A DNA stretch of 64,000 nt from UBA6522 sp965237785 (GTDB lineage Bacteria; Pseudomonadota; Gammaproteobacteria; Steroidobacterales; Rariloculaceae), in contig OZ250159.1 in NCBI GenBank assembly GCA_965237785.1, positions 1,798,001-1,862,000 on the forward strand. The letters are read 5' to 3'. The position numbers and the translations under genes are program-made. The notes beneath the pieces were generated by a model. The model searched no databases. It was not told the DNA's origin and saw only the letters and a program-made list of their open reading frames with translations. Positions 9,143-17,836 of the stretch are shown here, piece by piece. Each line of letters begins with the position of its first letter. Positions within the stretch are counted from its first letter, which is position 1.

Positions 9143-9367
9143 ATGCGCCCGCCCCGCTCACACTACCTGCCACGGACACGGGCAGGCTGGATTGCCACCG
9201 TATTGGTGATCGTCTGCATGGTGGCGTCCCAGCCCCCCGTGGTTCATGGCCTGGCCAACCGGATCGAACCCTGGATCCTGGGAATGCCCTTTATCTTCGC
9301 CTATCTCCTGGGCGTTTACATCGTCACGATTGCAGTCCTTGTCTGGACGATGAGCAAAAACGTCTGA
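9143..9367 (+). CDS. DUF3311 family small membrane protein
   Basis: A 74-residue protein with two hydrophobic helices (about residues 16-34 and 44-70, ending in VWTMSKNV). Its stop codon overlaps the start of the sodium:solute symporter gene, the usual place for DUF3311 proteins, which are thought to be small accessory subunits of such symporters. The precise role is unknown. Confidence 0.75.
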   Translation: MRPPRSHYLPRTRAGWIATVLVIVCMVASQPPVVHGLANRIEPWILGMPFIFAYLLGVYIVTIAVLVWTMSKNV

Positions 9368-10851
9368 TGGAACCCTGGGTCGTCGCCACAAGCCTGATTT
9401 TTGTCTACCTGGTGGCGACAATCGTCATCGGCGTGGTCGCCAACCGGCGGCTCACGGGCAACCTGGAGGACTTCCTCCTATACGGGCGCCAGGCCGGCGT
9501 CATCGTCCTGTACCTGACCGTGGTGGCGACATTTCACTCGGCGTTCGCCTTTCTCGGCTCGGGGGGGTTCTTCTACACCCACGGAATCGGGTTTTGGGTG
9601 GCGGGTACCTGGACGGTCCTCGTCGGGGTCATCACCTACACGATGGGAACACGTATCTGGGCGTTGGGAAAGCGCTTCGGTTACATCACTCCAGCCGACA
9701 TGCTGGCAGACTTTTACGAGAGCGAAGCGGTACGCGTGCTGACCGCCGTGGTCTCGGTGGTCTTCACGATCCTCTATATACAGGTGCAGGCCCAGGGACT
9801 GGGCTACATCCTTTCGGTGGCATCCGGCGGCCGGGTCTCGTTCGAGCTGGGGACCCTCATCCTCCTCGTCGTCGCAGCCACGTATCTTATCGCCGGCGGG
9901 CTCCGCGCCGTGTACTGGACCGACGTGATTCAGGGTGTGTGGATGTACGTCGCGGTGTGGGTCGGCAGCCTGGTGCTGGTCTACAAACTCTTCGGCGGCC
10001 CTGTTGCGCTCTGGCAGCGCCTCGCCACCGAACGGCCGGACCTGCTCACGCTGCCGGGGCCCGAGGGCCTGTTCACCCCGGGTGTCTGGTTCGGCATGAC
10101 GATCGCGCTTTCCTTCGGCATCGTGTTTCAGCCGCATATGATGATCCGCTTCTATACGGCGGCGTCGGCCAGGACCCTGAAGTGGCTCGGGGCAACAACA
10201 CCCATCTACCTGATGACGCTCTACATTCCCGCGGCGATGGTGGGCCTCGGCGGTGCGCTGATACTGCCGGAACTCGAGGTGGCGGATCAGATCTTTCCAG
10301 AGCTTCTGTTTCGATTCGCCCCCGCGTGGCTGACCGGCCTCATCCTGGCCGGAGCGACAGCGGCGGCCATGTCCACCCTGGACTCTATCCTGCACGCCAA
10401 CATGACCGTGCTGACGCGCGACGTCTATCAACGCTACCTGGCGCCGGAACGCAGCCAGGCTCACTACGTGATGTTCGGCCGCTGCGTCGTCCTGGTTCTG
10501 CTGGCGGTGGGCTATGTGCTCTCGGTGTCGACGTTTGAATTCCTGGTGACCTTGATCACGCTTTCCGGAGCCGGCGCGCTGCAACTCATGCCTGCGATTC
10601 TGGGCGTCTGCTACCCCGGAAGGCGGGTCACCACGCGGCTCGGAGTCATCGCCGGAATCGGCGCGGGCCTGCTCACGCTCTACGTGACCCGGGTGATGAT
10701 CTACCAGCCGCTGGGCATTCACGAGGCCGCCTGGTCGCTGGCGATCAACTTCGCCGTGACGATTGTGGTGTCGCGCTTCACGGAACCGCCCTCGGAACCG
10801 ACCCGCGCCAGGATCCACGGAGAAATCGAACGATTCGTTTACGGAGAATAG
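9367..10851 (+). CDS. Sodium:solute symporter (SSS family)
   Basis: A 494-residue polytopic inner-membrane protein of the SSS family, which couples substrate uptake to sodium. Visible family features are GRQAGVIVLYLTVVATFHSA near the first helices, the conserved GGLRAVYWTDVIQG segment (about residue 178) and LAGATAAAMSTLDSILHAN in the later helices (about 325), followed by ALQLMPAILG. The ATG overlaps the stop of the DUF3311 gene. The substrate is not predictable; no catabolic gene is clearly linked. Confidence 0.9.
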   Translation: MEPWVVATSLIFVYLVATIVIGVVANRRLTGNLEDFLLYGRQAGVIVLYLTVVATFHSAFAFLGSGGFFYTHGIGFWVAGTWTVLVGVITYTMGTRIWALGKRFGYITPADMLADFYESEAVRVLTAVVSVVFTILYIQVQAQGLGYILSVASGGRVSFELGTLILLVVAATYLIAGGLRAVYWTDVIQGVWMYVAVWVGSLVLVYKLFGGPVALWQRLATERPDLLTLPGPEGLFTPGVWFGMTIALSFGIVFQPHMMIRFYTAASARTLKWLGATTPIYLMTLYIPAAMVGLGGALILPELEVADQIFPELLFRFAPAWLTGLILAGATAAAMSTLDSILHANMTVLTRDVYQRYLAPERSQAHYVMFGRCVVLVLLAVGYVLSVSTFEFLVTLITLSGAGALQLMPAILGVCYPGRRVTTRLGVIAGIGAGLLTLYVTRVMIYQPLGIHEAAWSLAINFAVTIVVSRFTEPPSEPTRARIHGEIERFVYGE

Positions 10852-10913
10852 CGCGGCCCATTCCTCTCCGGCGACGCCGCTGGCGTCGGCGGGCGCCCCA
10901 GATGCCGTTGTGG

Positions 10914-12131
10914 TTACTTTCCGGTCAGTCGCGCTGGTATGGACTCGATGGCGCGAATCATGCCGGGTGGCCCCCAGACGGGTTCATCCACGAGCAGTTC
11001 GATGGAAGCGAGCCGTTCCAGCAAGACCCGCAACGCGATCTCACCCTCCAGCATGGCCAGATGGCGGCCCTTGCATATTCGTGAGCCGCCGCCAAAACTC
11101 AGCACACGCTGCTTCGGCCGCCTGATGTCGAATCGATCCGGTTCGTCAAAAACCCTCGGATCCCGGTTCGCCGCTCCCCACGCCATCAGCACGTTGGTGC
11201 CGCCTGGAATGTGCACACCCCGGTAGTCGATGTCCTTCTGAGCGCCTCGATGCAAGCCGATAAACGAGGGTTCGAGTCGCACCGCCTCCCGCCATGCATC
11301 GTTTATCAAGCGAGGATTTTCCTTGACCAGAGCCCATTGATCGGCATGGTGCAAGCAAAGGTAGATGGCATTGGCGGTCGCGCCCGCCACCGAGTCGACG
11401 GCGTCGAACGTCAGCGCAGCCGCCGTTGCCGCCGCATCCCGCGGCAACGTGGGCCAACCGCTGTCCGCGAGGCCCGATTCGAACAGATGAAAGAACGACT
11501 CAGCGGTCGGATCCTTGATCCCCTGGTAGTGTGCGGCGAGAACCTCCCGTTTCGTTCGCGCCGCACGGTTCGCCGCGGCGACTTCCTCGGGCGCCGTTTC
11601 GAATTTCAACATCGGGACGATTGCGGCCGAACACTCTGCAATCAGCTGCGCAGCCTCCGCCGGCAAACCCAGGAATTGGACCCAGAAGTCGCGGGCGACG
11701 ACAAAGGCGTAGTCCCATCGCAAATCGACGACATCATCGCGGTCGAGCATGTCGTCCACGGCGCGCTCGGCGATAACCGTGATCATTTCGGTCAACGGGC
11801 GGTTCCGCGCGGGGCTCATCGGCCGATAGACGGCGATTGCGATCGGCGTATGCTCGGGTTCGTTCATGAAAAACGGGCTGAAGGCGTCCATCCGCGCCAA
11901 CGCACCTTCAGCACCGGCGCCTGCGCGCCGGCGTTGGCGATGCTGCGCCTCGAGGGCGGGATGTTTCATCAGGTCCGACAGCGTTCGATGCGCCGTGACG
12001 ATCAACCCGTCACCCGTCGGCATGCGAAAAATGCCCGGCCCGGGGCGGGCGTGAGCGGCCCGGTAGGCGAAAGACGGATCCTCAGCGAATCGCTTGTCGG
12101 CCAACTCCACAAAGCTTGGGATCTCTTGCAT
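10914..12131 (-). CDS. Cytochrome P450
   Basis: A 405-residue soluble P450. The heme loop is FGGGSRICKGRH with the thiolate cysteine, the K-helix ExxR is EAVR, and a PERF-like segment is present (EPDRFDIRR). The I-helix reads VDSVAGATANAIYL: the usual acidic residue and threonine of the AGx(D/E)T motif are not in place, so classical oxygen activation may be altered. I chose the ATG at 12131 (MQEIPSF); a TTG at 12158 is the only upstream choice. It is divergent from the molybdenum hydroxylase gene. No ferredoxin or reductase gene is adjacent, and the substrate is unknown. Confidence 0.88.
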   Translation of the reverse strand: MQEIPSFVELADKRFAEDPSFAYRAAHARPGPGIFRMPTGDGLIVTAHRTLSDLMKHPALEAQHRQRRRAGAGAEGALARMDAFSPFFMNEPEHTPIAIAVYRPMSPARNRPLTEMITVIAERAVDDMLDRDDVVDLRWDYAFVVARDFWVQFLGLPAEAAQLIAECSAAIVPMLKFETAPEEVAAANRAARTKREVLAAHYQGIKDPTAESFFHLFESGLADSGWPTLPRDAAATAAALTFDAVDSVAGATANAIYLCLHHADQWALVKENPRLINDAWREAVRLEPSFIGLHRGAQKDIDYRGVHIPGGTNVLMAWGAANRDPRVFDEPDRFDIRRPKQRVLSFGGGSRICKGRHLAMLEGEIALRVLLERLASIELLVDEPVWGPPGMIRAIESIPARLTGK

Positions 12132-12241
12132 AGCGGGGGCCTTATATGGATGAGCCAAGCTCGAATCGATGGTAGTCTATAGCGCTTGAGTACCGCGGAT
12201 GGTACCCGTGCTGCCAAGAGCCGCCAGGGGAGGAACAGATC

Positions 12242-14653
12242 ATGGCGTATACGTTGCTGGGTAACGACTTTGTGCCGCCGGACATACGCGGCAAGGTGAC
12301 TGGACAGGCGAAGTACGCGGAGGACTTTCGCGCCGAGGGCATGCTGTTCTGCAAGCTCCTCACCAGTCCGATGCCCCATGCCCGGGTCCGCAATATCGAC
12401 GCGTCGGCAGCCCTGGCGCTTGAAGGCGTCCACGCGGTACTGACCGCCGACGACATTCCCGCCGCGCAAGCACCCCGCCCCCCGGCGTCGCCGATCCTTA
12501 CCAACGAACCCTGCTACGTGGGCGAACCAATTCTCGCGGTGGCCGCCGTCGACGAGACCACTGCTCAGGACGCCCTCGACCTCATCGAACTTGATCTTGA
12601 GCCCTTGCCCTTCACCTTCGATCCACTCGAGAGCCTCTACCCGGGCGGGCCCAACGCCCGCAGCGACGGCAACGTGACGGGCCGGGGTATCGACGTCCAG
12701 ACGGTCAAGTGGACCGCAGCGGATTTTGCGGCTGTTCGAGAGGACCAGCTACCAATGGGCCAGGCGATTACCGAATGGGCGTACGGTGACGTCGACGCCG
12801 GCTTTGAGGAAGCCGCCGCGGTAATCGACGAAAGCTTCGTGACCGCCGGGCTTTCCCACCACTGCATGGAACCGCGCAGTTGCATGGCCTTTTGGGAGAA
12901 CGGCAAGTGCATCCTGCACGGCTCGTCCCAGAGCCAGACCGCGATGGTCCCAGGTCTCTGCCGACTTCTGGGCGTGGAACAGGAAAACCTGGTGTACATC
13001 GCCGAGACCTGCGGCGGAGGATTCGGCTCCAAGGGCGGGCCGTATCCCATCATGGCGGTGCCCGCGCTATTGAGCCAAACGACCGGCCGGCCGGTGATGC
13101 TGCGAATCACCCGTGCCGAGGAATACGGACTCGGTACCGCCCGGGCCGGGTTCCAGGGTCGGATCCGAATGGGCTTGCGGGCGGATGGCCGCATCACCGC
13201 CCTGGACCTCTCAATCGTCCACGAGAACGGCCCCCACACCGGGTGGAGCGACAACAACTCGGCCGCCGACTCGATATCGATACTCTATCAGCCGCTCGCG
13301 ATGCGCTACCGCGGTATCCCGGTGGAGACCAATACGCCGCCGCGGGGACCGCAGCGCGGCCCTGGACAGAACCAGATTGCCGAAGCCGTGGAACCGATCC
13401 TCGACAAGGCGGCGCGGGAAGTGGGCATCGATCAACTCTCGATACGACGCATCAACTCGGCGGGCAACGATGCCACGATCGGCGGCCGCCAAGGCCCGGT
13501 CACCAGCGCCTACCAGGACGAAACCCTCGTTCAGGGTGCGGAGTTGTTCAACTGGGAGGAAAGGAGCGCGCGAAGCGGCCAGCGCAACGGTTCGAAGGTC
13601 ATCGGCATCGGGATCGGCCAATGTTTCCACTCAGCCGGCCGCAACAGCTACGATGGCCTGGTGCGGATCACGCCCGACGGAGTACTCCACATTCATACCG
13701 GCTGCGGCAACCTCGGCACCTATTCGCATACGGCCACCTCCCGGGTCGCGGCGGAGGTACTGAAGCAGGACTGGGAGAACTGCGTTGTCGAGCGCGGCGA
13801 CAGCCGCCGGCATCTGCCCTGGGCGCCGACCCAGACGGGCAGCAATACCTCCTTCACCTGCACCCGCACCAACTACGTGGCGGCCATGGACGCGATGGCG
13901 AAACTCAAGGAAATCGCGGCCATGGACCTCGGCGGTTCGCCCGAGGACTACGACATCGGCGACGAATCGGTGTTCGCCACGGACGATCCGTCCACGCGCC
14001 TCAGCTACGCGGAAGCCGCGCAGCGCGCCATCGAGCTAGGCGGGCATTTTTCCGGCGAAGAAGCCCCCGAGGACATCCACGCCGTCACGCGCATGGCCGT
14101 GGCGGGCGTCGCGGGGACCGGCCTGGTCGGCGTCGCGAAAGACAATCTGCGGCACGAAGGGGTGGTTCCGGCCATCGCCAGCGGTTTCATCGAAATCGAG
14201 CTGGATCTGGAAACCGGCAAGTTCGACATCCTCGACTACGTGGGGGTTGCAGACTGCGGGACGGTGCTGCATCCCCAGGGCCTGTCAAACCAGGTCAAGG
14301 GCGGCGCGGTCATGGGCCTGGGCATGGCGTGCATGGAACGCCATGTTTACGACCCGCAGAGCGGTCTGCCGGCCAACGTGGGCTTCCACCAGGCCAAGCC
14401 CGCATCGTACATGGACGTCCCGTCCACAATGCAATGGGCTGCCGTGGACATCGCCGATCCGCAGAACCCGGTGGGCGCCAAGGGTGCGGGCGAGCCGATC
14501 CAGGGATGTGCCTCGGCGGCCGTGCTCTGCGCCATCGCCGATGCACTCGATGGCCATTACTTCAATCGCGCGCCGGTCAGCCCCGACATGATCGTCAATG
14601 CCGCTGCCGGACGGCCGCAGTCGCATGCGCCGCTGGCGGTGAATACGGTGTAA
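12242..14653 (+). CDS. Xanthine dehydrogenase-family molybdopterin-binding subunit
   Basis: An 803-residue large subunit of the molybdenum hydroxylase family (xanthine, aldehyde or CO dehydrogenase-like). It starts with GNDFVPPDIRGKVTGQAKYAED after a strong AGGGGAGGAAC ribosome site. CGGGFGSKGG is the Moco-binding segment (about residue 258), and GAKGAGEPIQG near the C-terminus holds the conserved glutamate base. The FAD and 2Fe-2S subunits usually encoded beside it are absent: a P450 lies upstream and a DUF6152 gene downstream. Partners must be elsewhere or it works differently; the substrate cannot be assigned. Confidence 0.9.
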   Translation: MAYTLLGNDFVPPDIRGKVTGQAKYAEDFRAEGMLFCKLLTSPMPHARVRNIDASAALALEGVHAVLTADDIPAAQAPRPPASPILTNEPCYVGEPILAVAAVDETTAQDALDLIELDLEPLPFTFDPLESLYPGGPNARSDGNVTGRGIDVQTVKWTAADFAAVREDQLPMGQAITEWAYGDVDAGFEEAAAVIDESFVTAGLSHHCMEPRSCMAFWENGKCILHGSSQSQTAMVPGLCRLLGVEQENLVYIAETCGGGFGSKGGPYPIMAVPALLSQTTGRPVMLRITRAEEYGLGTARAGFQGRIRMGLRADGRITALDLSIVHENGPHTGWSDNNSAADSISILYQPLAMRYRGIPVETNTPPRGPQRGPGQNQIAEAVEPILDKAAREVGIDQLSIRRINSAGNDATIGGRQGPVTSAYQDETLVQGAELFNWEERSARSGQRNGSKVIGIGIGQCFHSAGRNSYDGLVRITPDGVLHIHTGCGNLGTYSHTATSRVAAEVLKQDWENCVVERGDSRRHLPWAPTQTGSNTSFTCTRTNYVAAMDAMAKLKEIAAMDLGGSPEDYDIGDESVFATDDPSTRLSYAEAAQRAIELGGHFSGEEAPEDIHAVTRMAVAGVAGTGLVGVAKDNLRHEGVVPAIASGFIEIELDLETGKFDILDYVGVADCGTVLHPQGLSNQVKGGAVMGLGMACMERHVYDPQSGLPANVGFHQAKPASYMDVPSTMQWAAVDIADPQNPVGAKGAGEPIQGCASAAVLCAIADALDGHYFNRAPVSPDMIVNAAAGRPQSHAPLAVNTV

Positions 14654-14697
14654 GCGTACGACTGAATCCGTTTGACGTCACGCCAGGGACAAGGCTC

Positions 14698-15726
14698 ATG
14701 AACAGGACTCCGCGAATTCTTGCACTTGCAATGATGGTTTGCGCGCCCCGTATCGGGGCTGCGCATCACTCGCCGTTCATCTACTTCGATCCCGCCACCA
14801 CCGTCGAGGCCGAAGGCGTTGTCACCGAAGTGAATTGGCGCAATCCCCATGTATCGTTTGAATTGTCAGCAGACGGCGTTTCCTGGGAGGTCGAAGCCAA
14901 TTCGGTGAGCATTCTGCGGCGGATGGACCTCGATCGTGACGCGGTTCAGGTGGGCGATGTCGTGACCGTGGCCGGATGGCCGCCAAAGGACGGCGGGACC
15001 GAAATCTTTCTGACCAATATGCTGATCGAAGGCGGTTCGGAGATCATCTTCTGGCCGGGAACGCCGCCTCGGTGGTCACCCGAGGATACGGAGGGCCGTT
15101 CGGATACGTGGCTGGCATCGGCGGCGGACTTCGCAGGCGAAGAAGCGCCCGACAGCATCTTCCACGTCTGGAGCACGTCGCTTGCGGGCGGCCCGAACGC
15201 CATGCTTTTTGAAGGGTTCAACTTTCAACTCACCGAATCGGCTCAGGCAGCACGCGACGCCTACGATATTTACAGCAACCCGATCATCGGTACCTGCACA
15301 CCCAAGGGCATGCCCACCATCATGGAGCAGCCCTATCCGATGGAGTTCGTCGAAGGCGACGGCGTCATCTATCTGAAGATGGAAGAAGGCGACACCGTGC
15401 GGGAAATCCACATGGCCGAGGAGTTGCCCGAGGGCGGGAGTTCGCGCCTGGGAACCTCGGTGGGACGCTGGGAAGGCGATACGCTGGTGGTCGAAACCAC
15501 CGGCAGCACATGGCCCTATACCGACATGACCGGTGTTCCAAGCTCCGAGGATAGCCACATGATGGAGCGGTTCGCACCGAGTGACGACAGCAGGCGACTC
15601 GACTACACCATGACCGTGACCAACCCGGAAATTTTTGCCGAGCCGGTCACATTCAACAAGTTCTGGCTGTGGATTCCGGGTGCGTCGGTTGAGCCCTACG
15701 AGTGCGAATCGGGACTCACGAACTAA
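14698..15726 (+). CDS. DUF6152 domain fused to a conserved secreted domain
   Basis: A 342-residue exported protein. Residues 1-22 are a signal peptide ending ...RIGAAHH. The next ~100 residues form a DUF6152 domain (HHSPFIYFD, VTEVNWRNPHVSFEL, GDVVTVAGWPPKDGG). The remainder carries the GTSVGRWEGDTLVVETTG block also found in the protein at 62817-63863, where the same two parts are encoded by separate genes. It follows the molybdenum hydroxylase gene by 44 bases and could be co-transcribed. The role is unknown; this family is common near oxidoreductases and transporters in environmental Gammaproteobacteria. Confidence 0.78.
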   Translation: MNRTPRILALAMMVCAPRIGAAHHSPFIYFDPATTVEAEGVVTEVNWRNPHVSFELSADGVSWEVEANSVSILRRMDLDRDAVQVGDVVTVAGWPPKDGGTEIFLTNMLIEGGSEIIFWPGTPPRWSPEDTEGRSDTWLASAADFAGEEAPDSIFHVWSTSLAGGPNAMLFEGFNFQLTESAQAARDAYDIYSNPIIGTCTPKGMPTIMEQPYPMEFVEGDGVIYLKMEEGDTVREIHMAEELPEGGSSRLGTSVGRWEGDTLVVETTGSTWPYTDMTGVPSSEDSHMMERFAPSDDSRRLDYTMTVTNPEIFAEPVTFNKFWLWIPGASVEPYECESGLTN

Positions 15727-15799
15727 TCGTGCTTTCTTGTTGATCGCGAACGCCGTTGGCGCGTAGACTGCCACGACCATTCATCGGGGACGCTACTCT

Positions 15800-16870
15800 A
15801 TGTTCAACAACCCATGGGCACGAGGAGTGCTGCTGATTCTGCTGTCTTCCCAGTTTGCCGCGCCCGCACTTTCGCAGAATTTTCTCACCGACATACCCGA
15901 AGGAAGCCGGGGGATGGTCAGCGGGCCTGAAGTCGGCGAGCAAATTCCCGATTTTTTTGCTTATGACCAGAACAGCAACCCGGTCAGTCTCAGCGATGTC
16001 ATGGGACCGAACGGCGCCATGGTCGTGTTTCACCGATCGGCCGATTGGTGACCCTTCTGCAAAACCCAGCTCGTGCAGCTGGAAGCCTCTCTCGACGAAT
16101 ACACCGCAGCCGGCCTGGGCGTGGTTGCGATCAGTTACGACACAGTGGATATCCTCAAGAGTTTCGCCGACCGAATGGGAGGTTTCAGCTATTCGATGCT
16201 CGCCGACCCGAACTCTGAAATCATCGAGACCTACGGTATCCGCAATCCCAACCCGGAACCCGGCAGCCGGACCGACGGCATGGCGTTCCCGGGCATCTAT
16301 ATCGTTGACGTCAACGGTATCGTGCAGGAGAAATGGTTCGAGGACAGTCATCGGATCCGTCCGACTGCACAAACGATCCTGATGAAGACCGTCGGCGCCG
16401 ACGGTGGCCGCCGCACCGAGGTGCAATTGCCGCAGTTCGAGTTCACCGCGTACGCCTCCCAGGACGAGGTCCGCCCCGGCAATACGGTCGTGGTGGTAGC
16501 AGACGTCGTTTTGCCGGAGCGAATGCATCTGTACGCGCCGGGCTCGGACTACACGGCCGCTGACCTGAGCATCGTGGAGACCGAGCACGTCCTGCAAGGC
16601 GCCCTGGATCTGCCCGAGCACGAGATCCTGTACCTGGAGCCCATCGACGAGAGCGTTCCGGTCTATTACGGCACTGCAAAGATCCAACGGGAAATTTCGT
16701 TGTCGCCAGCATATCGGGACGAGACCGTCTCCGTGGACGTGGTGCTCAGCTACCAGACCTGCGACGATGAGATTTGCTTCCCGCCGGCCGACTACCGGTT
16801 CACGCTCGACTTCGACGTCGTACCCCTCGACAGGGAGCGAGCCCCGGAAGACATCCGACACCAGGGTTGA
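15800..16870 (+). CDS. Predicted selenoprotein: redoxin with UxxC motif fused to a DsbD-N-like domain
   Basis: One frame runs 15800-16870 (356 residues) with a single in-frame TGA at 16049-16051. Upstream of it: a signal peptide (MFNNPWARGVLLILLSSQFA) and VGEQIPDFFAYD, as in AhpC/TSA redoxins. The TGA falls in FHRSADW-TGA-PFCKTQLVQLE, exactly at the first cysteine of the family's WCPFC motif, so codon 84 is read as selenocysteine and Cys87 as its partner. Downstream homology is uninterrupted (GVVAISYD, LADPNSEIIETYGI, FPGIYIVD). Residues ~200-350 resemble the N-terminal domain of DsbD, with a TCDDEIC pair (321/326). A selD gene lies 1 kb downstream. A thiol/selenol oxidoreductase of the cell envelope is inferred; if UGA were a stop the gene would be dead. 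Confidence 0.85.
16066..16082 (+). promoter_or_regulatory. Candidate bacterial SECIS hairpin
   Basis: Starting 15 bases after the in-frame UGA, a 6-bp stem (ccagct / agctgg) closes a five-base loop (cgtgc) containing GU. Bacterial SECIS elements lie inside the coding sequence just after UGA, with the apical loop roughly 15-25 bases downstream and a G/U in the loop contacted by SelB. Position and loop fit; the stem is short and I could not fold it computationally. Confidence 0.5.
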
Positions 16871-17067
16871 GGTCACACAACGCGATGCGCCCCGCGTTCG
16901 AAACGCCGTAACGCGGATTTTGGAAGCGCGAGCCTTCCGCTGCCTTACCTGGGCTGGCTCAGCGGGTGCGATGTCCTTTTGCCGATGGTGCAGCCCCACC
17001 GCTTGGCGATCGTTCGGGCTATTCATTTTCCGATCCGCGTTTCCCTGCGCGAATTGCCGGAGAGATT

Positions 17068-17096
17068 TTGACACATGTATCGTGACACGATACAGT
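17068..17096 (+). promoter_or_regulatory. Promoter with embedded operator for higBA
   Basis: TTGACA at 17068-17073 and TACAGT at 17091-17096 are 17 bases apart, a good sigma70 arrangement. Between and partly over the -10 box lies a perfect palindrome, 17077-17084 / 17086-17093 (GTATCGTG-A-CACGATAC). This is where a HigA repressor would bind to autoregulate the toxin-antitoxin operon. The GTG start of higB follows seven bases later, so the transcript would be leaderless or nearly so. Confidence 0.6.
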
Positions 17097-17102
17097 GCGC
17101 CC

Positions 17103-17381
17103 GTGATAAAGAGCTTCCGCCACAAGGGCGTCGAACGCTTCTTCTTGAAAGGAACGAAGGCGGGAATTCAAGCGGCACATGCCGCCAAACTCGCGCGCCA
17201 GCTCCAACGGTTAAACGTGGCTCGGCGCCCCCAGGACATGAATGTGCCAGGATGGAAGCTGCACCCCTTGAAAGGCGACCTGGAGAGACATTGGTCGGTG
17301 TGGGTTAGCGGAAACTGGAGACTGACCTTCAGGTTCGAGGGCGAGGACGCCATATTAGTTGACTATCGAGACTACCACTGA
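17103..17381 (+). CDS. higB: HigB-type toxin (RelE/ParE superfamily)
   Basis: A 92-residue basic protein starting at GTG (VIKSFRHKGVERFF). The conserved blocks KLARQLQRLN, NVPGWKLHPLKGDL, WSVWVSGNWRLTFRFE and the end LVDYRDYH are those of the HigB/'plasmid maintenance killer' branch of RelE-like mRNA interferases. The toxin gene precedes the antitoxin gene, the order typical of higBA. Expected action: cleavage of mRNA on the ribosome when the antitoxin is lost. Confidence 0.9.
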   Translation: MIKSFRHKGVERFFLKGTKAGIQAAHAAKLARQLQRLNVARRPQDMNVPGWKLHPLKGDLERHWSVWVSGNWRLTFRFEGEDAILVDYRDYH

Positions 17382-17393
17382 GAGGGCAGTATC

Positions 17394-17702
17394 ATGGGAC
17401 GTATGTTTAATCCACCGCACCCAGGTGAGACGATACGCGAGGATATTTTGCCAGCTTTGAGTCTTACGGTGACAGAAGCGGCGAAGCAACTGGGTATCTC
17501 ACGAGTGACATTGTCGCGCCTGATCCATGGGCAGTCGGGTATCTCGGCAGACATGGCGCGCCGATTGGAAGCGTGGTTGGGTGGTCCGAAACGCGGCCCG
17601 AGTGCGGAAAGTTGGCTGAGGATACAGGCCGACTATGATCTGTGGCAGGCGATGCAACGTCCCGCCCCGAAAGTCGTCAGGGCGCAGGCTGCCACACCTT
17701 AA
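17394..17702 (+). CDS. higA: HigA-type antitoxin (XRE-like HTH)
   Basis: A 102-residue protein with the HigA opening NPPHPGETIREDILPALSLT and a helix-turn-helix at about residues 28-50 (VTEAAKQLGISRVTLSRLIH), then AEWLRIQ-like C-terminal helix SAESWLRIQADYDLW. It starts 13 bases after higB with a GAGAGG ribosome site. It neutralises HigB and should repress the operon through the palindrome at 17077-17093. Confidence 0.92.
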   Translation: MGRMFNPPHPGETIREDILPALSLTVTEAAKQLGISRVTLSRLIHGQSGISADMARRLEAWLGGPKRGPSAESWLRIQADYDLWQAMQRPAPKVVRAQAATP

Positions 17703-17836
17703 ATGTATGGTCACTATGTCGACCGGCTTGCGGGAGATTTGCGGGAGGCGAAGGTCATTTTCACCGTCGGATGGTTCGGTTCGCCCTCGATGCCTCATGT
17801 ATATTCAGCACACCATGAGCGGCGCGTCCTGATCCA

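Noticed and set aside
9478..10818. 446-codon open frame antisense to the symporter
   Set aside because: Shadow of a GC-rich gene; strongly biased His/Arg/Gln composition and no recognisable domain.
12880..14697. Long open frame running through the molybdenum hydroxylase into the DUF6152 gene
   Set aside because: Only the part from ATG 14698 has a signal peptide and family motifs; the rest is an out-of-frame shadow.
15800..16051. A short independent gene ending at the TGA, followed by a second gene starting at ATG 16073
   Set aside because: The first part would stop just before the redox motif and the second would lack its N-terminal strand; both are halves of one conserved redoxin domain in the same frame.
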